Assembly (NCBI GenBank): GCA_006538405.1
Contig: BJKQ01000004.1
Location: 124,001-188,000, forward strand
Direction: 5' to 3'
Origin: Hansfordia pulvinata
Lineage: Eukaryota; Ascomycota; Sordariomycetes; Xylariales
Length of the DNA stretch: 64,000 nt
The translations under genes were made by a program, and so were the position numbers. The notes beneath the pieces are model-generated. The model had not been told where the DNA came from. It saw only the letters and a program-made list of their open reading frames with translations, and did not search any database. This document shows, piece by piece, positions 38,953-51,864 of this stretch (position 1 is its first letter; each line of letters opens with the position of its first letter).

Positions 38953-40079
38953 TCACGCCCCGGTGGCCTCGCGGTAGAAGGTCAGGCTGCGGTTGGCGCC
39001 GGCGACGCAGAACATCTCGGCGCGGGCGGCGGCGGCGCCGGAGCGCGGCAGCCAGCGGACGGCCCACAGCGCAGCGTCGGTCTCGGCGTGGGTGGCGACG
39101 CAGGTGGCGCTCTCGACGCTCCAGACGCGGGCGCGGCCGTCGAACGAGCCGCTGAGCAGGTACTCGCCCGAGTCGTTCCAGTCGATCGACGTGATCCAGC
39201 TGTTGTTGCTGCCGCCGCCGGCCCGCAGGCTGCCCACGTGCTCGCCGTGCTCCAGGTCGTACAGCGCGACGATGCCGGCGTCGCCGGCGGCCGCGAGGCG
39301 CGTGGCCAGCGGGGAGAAGGCGACGGCGCGCACGGGGTGGACGAGGCCTGGAGCGCAGAGTCAGATAAAACGAAGAGCGGAAACACGTGGCAATTTCGAG
39401 ATACATACCCGACAGGGAATACTGCAGGCGGCCGGTGTCGTTGTTGAAGACGTAGACGGCGCCGCTCTGGTGGCCGCTGGCGGTGAACTTGCCGTTGCTG
39501 CTGAGGTCGACGCACAAGCCGAAGCTGCCCGCGCCGGCGGCGGCCGTCTCGTACTCGCGGATCTTCTGGGGCTCGCCGGTCGCGGCCTGGAGGTCCCAGA
39601 CGTTGATGCGGCCGTCGTGCGTGGTGGCGGCCAGGTACTGGCCGTCCTCGCTGAGGGCTATGGCGAAGGCGTCGCTGGCCTGCGACTCGGAGGCGGCGGC
39701 GCCGGGGCTGCTCTGGATGCGGGCCGAGGGCTCCCAGTCGCCGGCGTCCGACAGGCGCCAGACCCGGACCTCGCCGCCAAAGCCGGCCGAGGCGGCCACG
39801 CGGCCGCTGCGCGAGGCGACGAGGTGGTGGCAGCCGAGGGGGTGCGCGTGGTCGAGGGACTGGACGAGGGGAAAGTTCTCCTTGGCGGTGCTGTGGACAT
39901 GCAGGGTGGAGGAGCCCGAGGCGGACAGCAGGGCGCCGGGCACAGCGGCGATGGAGAAGATGTCGCCGAGGTGGGCGTTGTCCACGGTGTGGGTGGTGAG
40001 GTATTGCTTCGACTGGAGGGTGTGAGCATTCGACGAGAATGTGACGGCACAGGCGGGGCGGGAGGGGGGTCTGTACCAT
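38953..40079 (-). CDS. SKI8: SKI8-type WD40 protein (Ski complex / meiotic recombination)
   Basis: Three coding exons on the minus strand: 40079-40077 (only the ATG), 40012-39409 and 39347-38953, giving 333 residues. Intron 1 (40013-40076) runs GTACAG ... GCTCACACCCTCCAG; intron 2 (39348-39408) runs GTATGT ... CCTCCAG/TGGAG region. Splicing the ATG to SKQYLTTHTVDNAHLGDIFS gives the start expected for Ski8/Rec14. WD40 repeats follow, with landmarks such as GEVRVWRL, DGRINVWDLQ, SGAVYVFNND, GIVALYDLEHGEH, SWITSIDWNDSGEYLLSGSFDGRARVWSVE (quoted in parts) and a C-terminal FCVAGANRSLTFYREATGA. Ski8 is the WD40 subunit of the Ski helicase complex that feeds mRNA to the cytoplasmic exosome, and it also works with Spo11 in meiosis in some fungi. 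Length fits. Confidence 0.85.
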
Positions 40080-40661
40080 GGCTACCGATCCATGTGGGTT
40101 GGATTTGAGGCTGACTGGGAGCGAGCTCAGTGCGCGGCCGGCTGTGCGAGGCGATGTTGACCCGGCGAAGGTGCAGATGGAGGGTGGTGGAAGGGTTGTA
40201 GTGGTGGTGGTGTGGATGACGTTGATGCCCGCGCTGTGCGGTTCGCAGTGATGGCAGCTGTGGTGGGGCACGCCTACGGCTTCCACAGCTTCACTGCTAC
40301 CACCACAATGGAACCACCGCTCAGCATCTACGTGCCAGGCTGACATTCGTGTCACGCTTCTTCTCTCAAAAGACGTCGGATACTGCTCAATGGTCTTGTA
40401 CATGTTCTATTTATTGGAGGTTTCCTCTTGTATACACGGCTTTGTACATGTCAAAAAAACACCCGCCGCAGCCGGATGGTATCGCAATGGGCACCCTTTC
40501 TTGATTCCAAGCTTTCGTCCCATGCCTGCCCAAAACGCCGGTTAAATGCACTGCACATGGCACGTACGTACGTGCGTGCTCGCTCGCCATCATACGTCCT
40601 GGCCCACGGAACCGTCGCTCGGCCGGTCGTCTGCCGTCGTCTTCCGAGTCGTCTGTCGGGT
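40080..40661. other. Intergenic region between SKI8 and bL32m
   Basis: SKI8 upstream region and bL32m 3' end, both on the minus strand. An ACGTACGTACGTG run lies near 40562. No gene is supported. Confidence 0.6.
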
Positions 40662-41193
40662 CTACTGGATCGTCTCCTGCCGCGTCGTGTCGTGCCCTTT
40701 GCTCAGCTCTCCTTGGATGCCTATTTGGAAAATGTCAGTATGACGGTGCCTCCCGCCGGGCGCAAGCACATCCCATGCAGTACGAGGGTGAGGGGGACGC
40801 ACGCTTCATGCACGACTCGCACAGGGTGTGCATCTTCTTGATGCCGCCGCAGGCAGGGCACTTGTTGAGAGCAGTGACGTCCTTGAGCGCCTTGCCGGCC
40901 ATCTGCCGGTGCCTCTTCTTCATGTGCGACGTCTTGCTCTTGGGGACTGCGCGCAGGATGCCCTCCCAGATGTCGCCCAGCAGCGAGGGGAGCGACTGGA
41001 TGGCGGCGGGGACGCCCGCTAGGGCGGGGATCGAGGGCAAGCGCGGCTGGCTCAATGAGATCTGGTGGCTGAGGAGAGCGGCGGAGCGCAGAGGCGAGGC
41101 GATGGCGCTGGTCGAGGCGGAAGCGGAAGCGAATAGGCGCGGGAGCAGCGAGGGGCCGGTCGAAGCCACTCGCAGCTGCTGAACGGCCGCCAT
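40662..41193 (-). CDS. MRPL32: Mitochondrial large-subunit ribosomal protein bL32m
   Basis: Two exons, 41193-40803 and 40720-40662, around an 82-nt intron (GTGCGTCC ... CATACTGACATTTTCCAAATAG), giving 149 residues. The N-terminal half is an Arg/Ser/Ala-rich mitochondrial presequence. The mature L32 part is AVPKSKTSHMKKRHRQMAGK followed by KCPACGGIKKMHTLCESCMKR, whose four cysteines (C-x2-C ... C-x2-C) bind zinc. Splicing turns the end into MKRIQGELSKGHD, close to what is seen in other L32m proteins; reading through the intron would give a different, unrelated tail. In yeast L32 is matured by the m-AAA protease before assembly into the mitoribosome. The start is the first ATG of the conserved frame. 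Confidence 0.9.
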
Positions 41194-43101
41194 TGCGAAT
41201 GTGTAGGCGGGTCTGTTGGGAGATCTCGGGAGGGTAGGCGGCAATGTGGTGATGCGTGATGCCGGCGGTGCAGTGATGTCGGCGATGCAATGGCGACGGC
41301 GGATGGCGCGTGATGGATTTTTCGAGGTCGATCCAGGGTCGGCGATGCAATACGAGATACGAGCATGTACGCGTCGGTGCCAGAGCTACGGGCACGGCCG
41401 TAATGCTGCAGACTGAGGTGCTTACAGTGCTTTTACTCGACTCCCCGCCGCATGATTGAATGGACTATTCGTACCTGCATGTGGGAGATTCCCTGTGGAT
41501 ATACACGAGACCTACCACTCGTATGGTTCCTGTCTGCAGCTGCACGAGTAACACCGGCAGCAGCCAACTTTAAAGCAGACGCACGTCTCGAAGCCAAACT
41601 ACACTACGTACATATGTCTCAACTGAGGAATATATTCAATGTTCCATCTGTCATTGAGTCCTCGCACCCAAATATTTGCCATGATGGTATCGCCTGCAAT
41701 GACTGATTGGTGCAAATAGCGACCGACATTGATTCTGATATAGGCTAAGCTTGTTCTGGCCCGGCAAAAGGTATAATTCGACTGTCCGCCAGCCGCCTTT
41801 CAGCATCCCTCACCTTTATTTGCCCCTTCCAAGCAAGACATGGCATCTCCCATATTTATTTTTTTGCCTGCTATCAGAGAATGGTCTGAGTGCACCGTAG
41901 CACCACTGTTCCTACAGACAACCATTCGTATTGCAGAGTCAGGACGGGATGGAGGAGATTGGGGTCAGGTCAGCTGTCGCACGGCACCAGTACAGAATAC
42001 ACTACGAGTCTGGTACACCCGGCCCAAATTGAGCCAGGACAATTGAGCCAGGACATCCAATGGCTCTCATACCAGCGTTTGGAGATGACCTGTTACGCTT
42101 GGAGAAAGTCTCAGATCGACATATTGCCCAACTACTTGGACACAGAGACGACACTGATCAATGGCCTGTCTCTTCGCCTCTGAACGGCCGTTCTCGAGCG
42201 CATGTGCCCCATACGAGTACACCTGCATCGCGAATGCATGTCGAGGCTGCCAGGGGCCAAGCGGTTCCCGTCGTGGATGAAAGCGCCCTGAGAAACCACC
42301 GCTCAAGTATCGCTACCCGCTCGGGTTGGTGCGATAGGCATGACAGACGGTACATTATGTACTCGTACGAGGCCACGAGTATCACCTGCAAGCCGGACTG
42401 TCTCTGAGGAGCCAAGACCCACTTGGAGAAATGTACTCCCCATGAAAAGGTTCGCCTCTGGGCTGGCAGCTGCCGTGCAGGTACCTGGCAAAAGAAAGGA
42501 AGCAGCCCGTCGCACCCGCCGACCCCTGTTTGACGTTGGCGCGACTGCCTCCCTTTTCGCAGGCACACGCTGGCCTTGGGATGGCGATGGGCAGTCGCGG
42601 CAAGTCTCTAGCTACCTCTCGCCCAAGTAGAGACGGCGCGCTGCCAGCGACCAGAGATACCCCGGGGTAATGTCCCCTCCCCCAGACAACACGACATCCA
42701 ATTCGCACCTCGAACCCTTGAACGGCGCCCAACACCGGCAACCCTCTCAGAGGCTTGTGCTCGTACCCTCACTTTACCTCCATCCTCTCTTCCACTCCCA
42801 CTCTCCCACCCACACTAATCGTATCCACTTCCACCCCCAGCAGCCAACCCGTCCCCTGATCCGTACCGCGCCAGTCCCATCCTGTCCCTGCTGGCACTTA
42901 ATTTCTTGGAATAGGAGCAAACCGCCCTTTTACTCGTGTTTCCCCCTTACCACCACCACCACCACTCCACCACTCCCACCGCCCCAAAACCCGCCTTCGT
43001 CGCCTTCGTCGCCGCCGCCGTCGCCGTCGTCGTCGCTGTCCCCTCTCCGTCTAGAGCCTGCCATCTTCCCCAGACCTCCTGGCAGAGTCGCCCCCTCCAC
43101 A
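41194..43101. other. Divergent intergenic region upstream of bL32m and the septin
   Basis: About 1.9 kb. The last 350 bases before the septin ATG are CCACC- and CTCC-rich leader. TACTCGTACGAG-type words occur near 42358-42372. No gene is supported. Confidence 0.55.
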
Positions 43102-44227
43102 ATGGCCGCCCCGTCCATCTTCCCCGACAGCCACGTCGGTTTCGACAGCATCACCTCCCAGATCGAGCGCAAGCTGCTCAAGAGAGGATTCCAGTTCAAC
43201 GTCATCTGCGTCGGTATGTCCTCACTCATCCCCAGCCGACCTTCCCCCTCCCCTACTGACCCGTTCCCTATAGGCCAGACTGGTCTGGGCAAGTCGACCC
43301 TCATCAACACCATCTTCGCCTCCCACCTGATCGACTCCAAGGGTAGACTGCAGCCCGACGAGGCCGTCCGCTCCACGACCGAGATCCACCCCGTCTCTCA
43401 CAACATCGAGGAGAATGGCGTCCGTCTGCGCCTCAACATCGTCGACACCCCCGGGTACGGCGACCTCGTCAACAACGACCGCTGCTGGGACCCTATCGTC
43501 AAGTATATCAAGGATCAGCACTCCGCGTATCTGCGAAAGGAGCTCACCGCGCAGCGTGAACGGTACATCCAGGACACCCGTATCCACTGCTGTCTCTTCT
43601 TCATCCAGCCCTCCGGCCACTCCCTCAAGCCCATCGACATTGTCGTCCTCAAGAAGTTGTCCGACGTGGTCAATGTCGTTCCCGTCATTGCCAAGGCCGA
43701 CACCCTGACTCTTGAGGAGAGATCGGCCTTCAAGGAGCGCATCAAGGAGGAGTTTGCCTTCCACAACCTCAAGATGTACCCTTACGACAACGACGAGCTC
43801 GACGACGAAGAGCGCTCCGTCAACACCCAGATCAAGGTCCGCCCGCCCCACTCACTCCCCGAGACCTCTTGCCACGTCCCCTGCTAACCCTTTGCAGAGC
43901 CTTGTGCCGTTCGCCGTCGTTGGCTCCGAGAAGAACATCATTGTCAACGGCCAGCAGGTCCGGGGTCGCCAGAACCGTTGGGGTGTCATCAATGTCGAGG
44001 ACGAGAACCACTGCGAGTTCATCTACCTGCGCAACTTCCTGCTGCGCACCCACCTCCAGGACCTCATCGAGACCACATCCCAGATCCACTACGAGACCTT
44101 CCGTGCCAAGCAATTGCTCGCGCTCAAGGAGAGCTCTGCGCAAGGTCACGGAAGCCGGCCCATCAGCCCTGCTGCTGACCGCGAGCTGAGCCGCAGCTCG
44201 CAGCGCATGACCATGAACGGTTACTAA
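43102..44227 (+). CDS. Septin, Cdc10-type
   Basis: Three exons, 43102-43213, 43274-43836 and 43898-44227, with introns of 60 and 61 nt, giving 334 residues. A short N-terminus (MAAPSIFPDSHVGFDSITSQ) leads into the polybasic stretch ERKLLKRGF and the P-loop GQTGLGKST at residues 38-46. The switch motif is DTPGYGD, the G4 motif is AKAD, and the septin unique element contains GRQNRWGVINVEDENHCEF. The chain ends ADRELSRSSQRMTMNGY without a coiled coil, which fits Cdc10-type septins rather than Cdc3, 11 or 12. Septins assemble into filaments and rings at septa, hyphal tips and infection structures. The second intron begins GTCCGC, a weaker donor, but frame and conservation require it. The exact orthologue (aspD/sep4-like) is inferred from the missing coiled coil. 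Confidence 0.93.
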
Positions 44228-45352
44228 TCTCGTCGCTTGTCGACTTGATTGTGCTTTCAGCGGGGCGTAATACGGCGGACGCGCTTGGCTTCCCGAGGGC
44301 AGAACAGGTGTCCGCTTTCCCTGTTTACGACTATCACTACAGCCACTCCCGAGGGAGACGCGGTACATGTACGAGCACTGAGAGGATGGGAAAAGCAGCC
44401 TTTTCGCGTCCGCAGAGCTACCACTCTCGAAAACCCTTGATATGATACCAAACCCGCTAGTAGAGGGGCTCAGCACTGGCGTGGTGGCTGGCGTCAGGCA
44501 CGGCGTATACCAGGGACCATGGCAATGCACTGTCATGTCTCGCCGATGCCGACGGTTGCAGCATCTCGGCAGTGGGCAGCATTTCGATGCACTTTGCGAG
44601 GTCAGGGTCCCGCATACTCGACGTTCTTATTACTATTTCTTTTAGTATTGCCTGGAAGCTCGCTTTATATCTTCTTACAATTAATCAATGTTGGAACCGT
44701 GTATGCACCTGAAGTGATGCCCATCCTCGTATCCTTGGAGTGATTGAGTGAAGACTGCACGGAGACATGAATTATATCGTTTGGTCTCGCAGTGTTGAGC
44801 AGGCATCGCTAAAAAGACTCGATGCCATGATGTTTTGCTGGGTCACCCTGATGCTGTGGGACATCTGAGAGACTGCAACTTGATATAGCTGCCACCCTTA
44901 CTGGCGAAGAGTCTCAGGGGAGGAGCCTCTTTCGTATACAGTCCACTGCGGGCCTTCGTTGGCCCTCTCGTCGATCCAAGACTCTGATATCCCAGTTTCA
45001 GGCTTCGCACTCGCTCGACTTGCGTGCCTTCAAACCAGCTCCGTAAACCGATCTGTTAACCAATCAAGTGTACGCAACCGCAAGTCGACACAAGAATTAC
45101 GCGGGCCTGGACGGCCTCCGAATTACCAGCCTACTTTTGGACATGTATAATCATTCCGAGGTTCGACAAATAATATGTAAGAAAGGTTGATGTATGCAAC
45201 AGGATTAAAACCACCCAGAACCCCTTGCCCAAGACTAAGAAAATGCCACACCCAAATGCATAACTCCAATTATACACGCCCCATGTATGCAGAGGCAACC
45301 CGAGAGCCAGTGGAAAACCACGAGGACATTTCGAAGAAACATGTCCAGCCGC
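44228..45352. other. Convergent intergenic region
   Basis: Shared 3' region of the septin (+) and VNX1 (-), about 1.1 kb, with AT-richer sequence at 44620-44700 and 45150-45200. No gene is supported. Confidence 0.6.
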
Positions 45353-48300
45353 TTAGAAGACTCCGTTGGCACTTCGCCCAATAGTCTTGTACGAGTTCCA
45401 CGTCCCGTCCGCATTAAGAGTGTCGAACCGCGACGTACTGATGACCTCCTCCGTGTAGCCCGATAAGTAGAAGCCGGCAATGACGGTGACGTACGCCAGA
45501 ATGAGGATGCTGCCCTTGAAGTAGTTGCTCTTGCCCTCGCCGTACATGTAGCTGAGTAGGAACACGCAGAGAATGACAGTGACCATGTCCCACTGCGGGA
45601 AGAGGAGACTGAAGGTCCAGTGAATCGGGTCCGATTCCTCCCCGGCAGGCTGACTGGGAAACAGAACCGAGAAGAGGACCAAGGCGGGAATCTGCAGCAA
45701 GCAGACTTGCAGCGCATAGGCCGATCCGATCTCCATGGACAGAGCAATGTTGCCGTTCATGGCGAAAGAAATGGCATTCTAGAAACAAAGTTAGTGAGTC
45801 TCAGCTCTACTCAGTGGTACCTGTAGACAACTTACCAGGAACTCTGTCGTGTTCGGGACAAGGGCGAAGAGCGTAATGCCCAGGAACTTGGGGTCAATGG
45901 CATAGTTGTCAAGCACAACGTCAACAGTGTCCACCAGAATCTCAGCCACGATTGCGTAGAGAAGCGTGGCGCTCAAAAGAATGACAGCACTCTTGGTTCG
46001 GCTCCAGTTGGGGGCGTCGTGGCCACCCTGACCTGCCGCATGTTCCGCAGGGAATGCAGCCTCAGCGAGAGCTTCATTGCGAGGGTGAGCCGATGTGGGC
46101 ACAGAGCCTGGGTGGCGAGATGTGCGACGAGGACCTGCTTCACGCGTGGCAATAGTGGCGGCCGTTGCGGCCAGCTCGGTGACACTCCGGACCAGATGTT
46201 CGTTTCCGACTTCTTGGACCTGGCCGACCTCGGGCCCGCTGCTCTTTGGAGGCACCAGGTGCGGCGTCTGAGGGGCACCGTTCTGCTGGGTGGCTGAGTG
46301 CTGGCGGGAATGATGGCGAGTGCTGTCGCCGTGCAAGCCGGCTTGCTTGAGCGACTGCCCCAGGACGCGCTTGTAGATCTGGCTGTCTCGGACATCTGCG
46401 CCGGTGGCGTCGACAACGCGGCCCGCCGACTGGCGTGTAGCAATGCCCTGCTCCTCCATCTTCTTCTCTTCAGCCTCAATGTTCCAGATGACGGCCGCAT
46501 GGGTCCGCAGGGTGAACCAGAGCCCCACGACGTAAGACAAAAACAGAAGAACAGCCGCCAGAATGCAATAGGGGCGGACAGCCTCGATGTAGAATCGATC
46601 GTCGAGCTGAGGCGTCTGCGAGAAGTAACAGCGGCGACAGTCGCGCTCGGCACCGTGGGCGGGAGCACCAGCGATGTCGTTACAGCTCTGGCAGCGAAGC
46701 TCGTGGGTGCCATATATCTGATAGAATAACGTAGGGCCGAAGGCGGCAATGACGGCGAACAGTAGCATCGTTGAAGTGACGCCAGCCGACCTCGAGTTGA
46801 AACGCTGAGTCTTGCGCTTGAGGGCGCCGAAACACATGGATAGACCAGGCAGGAACAAGACACCGGCAAAGATACTGCCAATAATACTACCCTCAACGAG
46901 CTGGCCCTTGCCCTGAGTCAGCGCGACGCAGTACAGAAAGACTTCGACGACGGTGGAGAAGAAGGCGTTGATGGCGGCACCAAAGCCCATGGAAGATTGC
47001 GCCGAGATGGAGGCCACAGCCTGGCCAATAAAGTAGGCCAGAGGGATGATGGAAAACAGGCCGGCAATGAACAGGAAGCCTGGCGAGGTCAAGAAGTTTT
47101 CGATATGCAGAACGCCCGCGAGGACGAGCCAGTCGAATATGACAAACAAGACAACAGCCATCAGGTTGATCAGGAAGATGTTTGTGCCATCAACGGTGTA
47201 CTTCCAGTAGCGGGATCCGACAGCCCGGTAAGTGCACAGCAGAATGGAAGAATGGGGCGTGTCGCTGTTCCTCGCCAGGGTGAGATCTGACTCGAACGCC
47301 AGTGCCAGAGGATGTCTGCGGAGATGGTCAAACAGGAGGATGGTGACCTTGCCCATGGGGATCCAGAAGACCAGGAACCAGCAGATGGCCGAGACGGTGA
47401 TCAAGGAGGGCGTTACTAGGCCGTAGAAGAAGATGAAGAAGATGACGCGTCCAATGTTCCACTGGCCGCGGCCAAACAGGCGTCTCTTGAGCCTGGGGCC
47501 TGTATCTTCCTCGATGCCGTGTTCATGGCGGGCCGATCGGTCAAGCAGGCTGTCCGTCTCGCTGGGCTCCGAATCAATGCTGCGCCTCGAGCGGCCGACA
47601 ATGGACCGGTTGCGCGACTCGGGACCGAAAAAGAGCCTGCCGTACTCAAGATCGCCGCTCTGCCACTGCTCGTACTCGCCAATGCTCCGACCTTCTCCCT
47701 GATCTTCATCCAGATAGGCCTCGTCGGCCTCCAGGCGGACAAACTTGCCAAAAGGGTACAGAATGTAGCCGGACAACCCCCAAAGAACACGGCCGTATTC
47801 TCTTCCACTAGGAGCGGCAGCAAACAGGAAGCAGGTCATGGCGCCAATGGCCGCGAAGAGGGCGATCCACCATCCAAAGATGAGAGTCCAGAGGAGGTTG
47901 AAGAAGAGCAACCAGTTACTAACACGGCCCCCGGGGATCGAGTGGATATCGCCCTCGGCTGTCTTTTGTACCGAACGATCCTTCTTGTACAGAGCCGGCT
48001 TCCAGAGCCTGATACCGAAGGGGTGTGTCTCGTTGATGGCCTGCTGTCGATCCTTCAGCGTGAAGCTCTCCGCGTCACTGAGATCCCCGTCGTCGTCGTC
48101 GTCGTCAACGTCGTCGTCGCCATCTTCATTCTCATCGTTATCGTTGTCGTCGTCGCCGTCGTCATTGGCTGGAACAGGATCCCCAGTGGTGATGCCCACC
48201 TCGGGAACTTCGAGGTGCGGCTGAGAAGACTTCCTGCGAGCCGGCTCGGGCCTTTGCAGCTCTTCGTCCTCGTCGCGCTCGTCGGGGCCATCACTCCTAC

Positions 48301-48918
48301 TGGACTGGACCCGAGACAACTGCGGTGCCATGGTACGGCGACGGACGGTAGACGACGGGCGAGAACCGTCTTTGGGAAGCGCAGTGAAAGACTTCTGTCT
48401 CCCAATGGCGGCATCGGTCTCGACCTCGGTTACATCGTCGTCGACGGAGAACACCTCCCCTCGGTGGGGAGCCTGGGCATTGGAGGAGGCTCTGCGGGGA
48501 AGGGTAGGCTTCTTGGGACGCGAACGTCCTCTCTCGGGGCCTTGCCCAGGGGATCGGAGGGGTTGGGCGGCCACGCGCGTGTGAGCCCGGTCATGAGCCG
48601 AGGATTCGCCTAGATATTGAGTGTTTGTCGAGCCAGCAGCGCTGTTAATGGAGCCTGTGTCGAGCGATCACGGGTTAGCTGTGCAATATGCAGGCAGCAA
48701 TTTACGGAGGGTGTCGCCTTTGGGTTGCATGCTGGGAGCTCACCGTATCCTGATAGAGGTTCGGGTCTTCTCCTGGTGGTGTCTGAAGACTGATAGCTCT
48801 CGGACTGGGCATCGGGTCGGACATCGCGTCGAGTGTCGGCAGGTCTTAGAGGGGCCTGGCGCGTATCCGTGGGAGAGGGGTGACGAGACTCGCCGTCGGT
48901 GGGAGCTCGTGAATCCAT
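45353..48918 (-). CDS. VNX1: VNX1-type vacuolar monovalent cation/H+ antiporter (CAX family)
   Basis: Three exons on the minus strand: 48918-48744, 48654-45836 and 45778-45353, giving 1139 residues; introns are 89 and 57 nt with GTGAGC and GTAAGT donors. The first 250 residues are a charged, probably cytosolic region with a long Asp/Asn/Glu run. A conserved pre-core follows (NETHPFGIRLWKPALYKKDR), then two membrane blocks. The first includes INAFFSTVVEVFLYCVALTQ and GSIIGSIFAGVLFLPGLSM; the second, after a His/Gln/Pro-rich loop, includes ILLSATLLYAIVAEILVDTV, LVPNTTEFL and NAISFAMNGNIALSMEIGSA. The paired Glu-containing repeats are those of Ca/H exchangers. A CxxC-rich loop (CQSCNDIAG ... CRRC) lies between helices. 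Yeast Vnx1 exchanges Na+ or K+ for protons at the vacuole. The start is the first in-frame ATG (MDSRAPTDG). Confidence 0.9.
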
Positions 48919-51599
48919 GGCCGAGGTCGTGGTTGAGCGAGTAATCAACCGCTCCAAAGACAATCAGTCGACGAGACGAGGGATTGCAGGCAAACTGAGC
49001 CAGAACTGAGCCTGAGATGTTGCAGGCGGCGGCGCTTGCTCTGGTCGCGGAACTGTTGTATCGCCTCGTACTCGTATGGGACGGGGTAGTGGTCGAGGAC
49101 CACAGTAATTTCGAGACGCTTCAGGCCAGTCTAAGCGTGGTCATGTCAGTCTTCAGCCAGGAAACGCAAGGACACGGTTGGTAGCAAGTGCACAGCTTCA
49201 GGCCAGGGCCAGAAGCACAGACCCAGGAGGAGCCGGGCATGTGTAGGCAACAGCGGCCCAGGTGAAGATGAATGGATGGAGATGAGATGTTGAAGGAGAG
49301 AGGCCAGCGGATAGCAGGGAAGTTCAGTAGGTAGATAACAGACCTGGGCTGACGGAGTTATCTGTCACATGCAGCCGTGCCAGGGGGGGAATGGGGCATA
49401 CGCTGGGGCATGCGGATGGGGCTCAGAGAGGTGGGTGTAGTGGTGGTGGTAGCACTCGCTGCGTTTAGGCGAACCCCGACCAGGTATTCGCCAGTCCTCG
49501 CAATCGCCGGCTCAGCGAAGATCGACAAGGCCACGGTAGATGGACCGATGGGGGCATGCGAGCTGCGGCTCAAGTGGTGAAAGGGCGTTCGATCAGAGGG
49601 GCGCAGAATGACAGGCGGCAAATAAGAGCCGTGGCAAAACCCGCAACACGCACTTGACGGTATGAAGCGATGCGAGGGTACGGCTTTGTCTAGGGGCAAG
49701 ACCAATGATTGCGCGCGAGGAGATGGGGGCTTTGTCCGTCGTCGCCTTGGCTTGCAGAAGGACAAGCCCGCGTTGGCGTGAGGGGCACCGTCGACGAGGC
49801 CGAAGAGCCGAATGGTGACGCAGTGAGGCCAAAACAAAACAAACCAAAACAAGAACGTGGCCAGGAAGGGGTGGCATTGGAGCCATTCGAAGCTACCAAA
49901 AATAGAGGGGAGCAAGGGGGATGGGCATGGCAATCTGAGTCTCGAGTGTCTCGGAGGGAATCATCACGTACCGTGGCGCACCGTACCACGGCGGGAATGT
50001 GCGGAGAGGGCGGCGTGCCGATGGAGAGCGAGGCCTACGAGCTGCGTACGAAGCCTTCACAGGTCGAGCAAGATGGATGAGCAGCTCTCGACTGATGACG
50101 ATGTTGAGTGGCGACTTTAGGGATAGCAGTAGAGGCGGGCAGGCATTGGCGCAGATGCAGGACCAAGACTGGGTCGGGCTGCATATGCGTACCTAATGCA
50201 GCGGTGGGCCGAGTTGGTCTGGCACGTCTGGTTGACAGGCGCGCAGCGGTGGCGATCAGTGAAGACGGGCGGTTTTGGTCGGTCGCGCAGAGTCAAAGCG
50301 GTCGATAGCTGGCGACTGGACGCTTTTAGACGCAGGATAGAGGGTTGGTCAGGTAGTTGGTTGCGCGAGTGAAGGCGAATTGGAGGACAGCTGCGAAGGG
50401 AAAAGTCGAATGACGCAACGCGATCTATGTACAAGCATACAAGACGCGGCCAGGGTGTGGGCGCGGCGCGGCCGAGTGACTTGGTGGCGACGATAGCTGT
50501 CAAGGTGTTGATGGTTCTATGATTTCCAGAGGCAGAAGGGATGAAGCTGGCGCGACGGCGGAAGTGGCGCGTAGTTGTCTTTAGGCGCCTTCCCTGCCAC
50601 GCCTGCCTCCAGGTGTGCCTGCCTACCTGAGCTACTCGTACTTGCCTTGCAGGTAGGCTCTACGGATACCTCGTCGACTGTGAAACGAGTAAGGAAGGAT
50701 GGGACGATGCCCGGGTGGTGATGATGGCGATGGGTCCGTTCCCCGCTGGCTTCCTCTGAAACGGAGCTGCCGGTGAAGCCCCAGCCTAGTCGCAGTACTT
50801 GGGCGGTCATGTCGGGCTACATGTGTCAGGCGCAGTCGGCAGCTTCGCTTGGCGCACCTGCGCATCCATGTCTTGTACCCGCATTCGTCGGCTATGTCTC
50901 TGGGGTCTCGTAGCATACCTGGAGGTACCAGTTCCCCAAAGCAGCAGGACTCTGGGCTGCCCTGAAGGAGGGAGAGCAGTCTCCAAAACCGCGTACGGAG
51001 TAGGGTCCGGCCGTAGCTCCAACCGGGATCTAAGGTGGGAGCTACCACCACCCCGTCCAGGTGGGTAACGAGAGGAGCCCAGGTACCTTTCCAACTTACC
51101 AAGGTGAGGTAGGCACGGAAGGTTCCCTCTGACGGGAACCTCTGCTTGGGCGCCGCAAAATCCGGCGAGAGGGCCAGTCAGGTCGCGCCAGACTGGGGTG
51201 TCTGTAATTGTCTGGGGTAGACGTGGATAACGCCCGGGCCTAGCTATCATTGATAATGTTGCTGCTGGCAACATAAATAGAAACGCACCACCCTGGAAGG
51301 AGCCTCTTTGCAGGGGTCCTGGCGATGTAAAGGATTGCCAATATCACCGTGCGCTCGGAGCCAACCCGTGTGCCCGACCTGGCCAAGCTGGAGTGTCTCA
51401 ATGATGGATTGCGGAACGTCGGAGCCACGGTAAGCTATTCGCAGCGGATCTTGCAGAAATCATTGCCTTCCATTGGGTCTCTTCCATCTCGAAAGTAGGT
51501 AAGTTAGTACATACATTACGTACCTGGCACGAGTAGGAGTAGTACGGGCATAAGCTATCAGGTGCGTGTCATCCAAGCTACTCGTCATCTGAACAGGCC

Positions 51600-51645
51600 A
51601 GCTCCAACTCCAGCTCCAGCTCCAGCTCCCGCTCCAGCTTCCGCT
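51600..51645. repeat. CTCCAG hexamer repeat
   Basis: Imperfect tandem CTCCAG/CTCCCG units in non-coding DNA. Confidence 0.75.
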
Positions 51646-51848
51646 CTGCCCGCAACAAAGCCTCGAAAGCTCCCATCGCGAGTGAACCTTACCTGCTATC
51701 CAGCTTCACGTCTGCTTCCCTTCGTGCAAACGGGACACATGACGGCCCTCGGCAGGTTACGGGGCTTGAGCACGTTGCACCACGAGGCGCGCGAGATCCG
51801 ACAGGACTTCCCGGCCGAGACAGTCCATGGTGGTGATGTCGAAGAGTT

Positions 51849-51864
51849 AGGTACCTAGGTACCT
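51849..51864. repeat. Perfect palindrome AGGTACCTAGGTACCT
   Basis: Sixteen-base perfect palindrome, the clearest member of the GGTACC/CCTAGG word family that also appears near 22246, 27856 and 57333. Confidence 0.8.

Noticed and set aside
38982..40403. 473-codon minus-strand frame over SKI8
   Set aside because: The SKI8 frame explains the same DNA with WD40 repeats; this one is Arg/Pro-rich without motifs.
47519..48613. 364-codon plus-strand frame opposite VNX1
   Set aside because: It lies antisense to a strongly supported antiporter exon, and its Val-rich runs mirror the Asp-rich run on the other strand.
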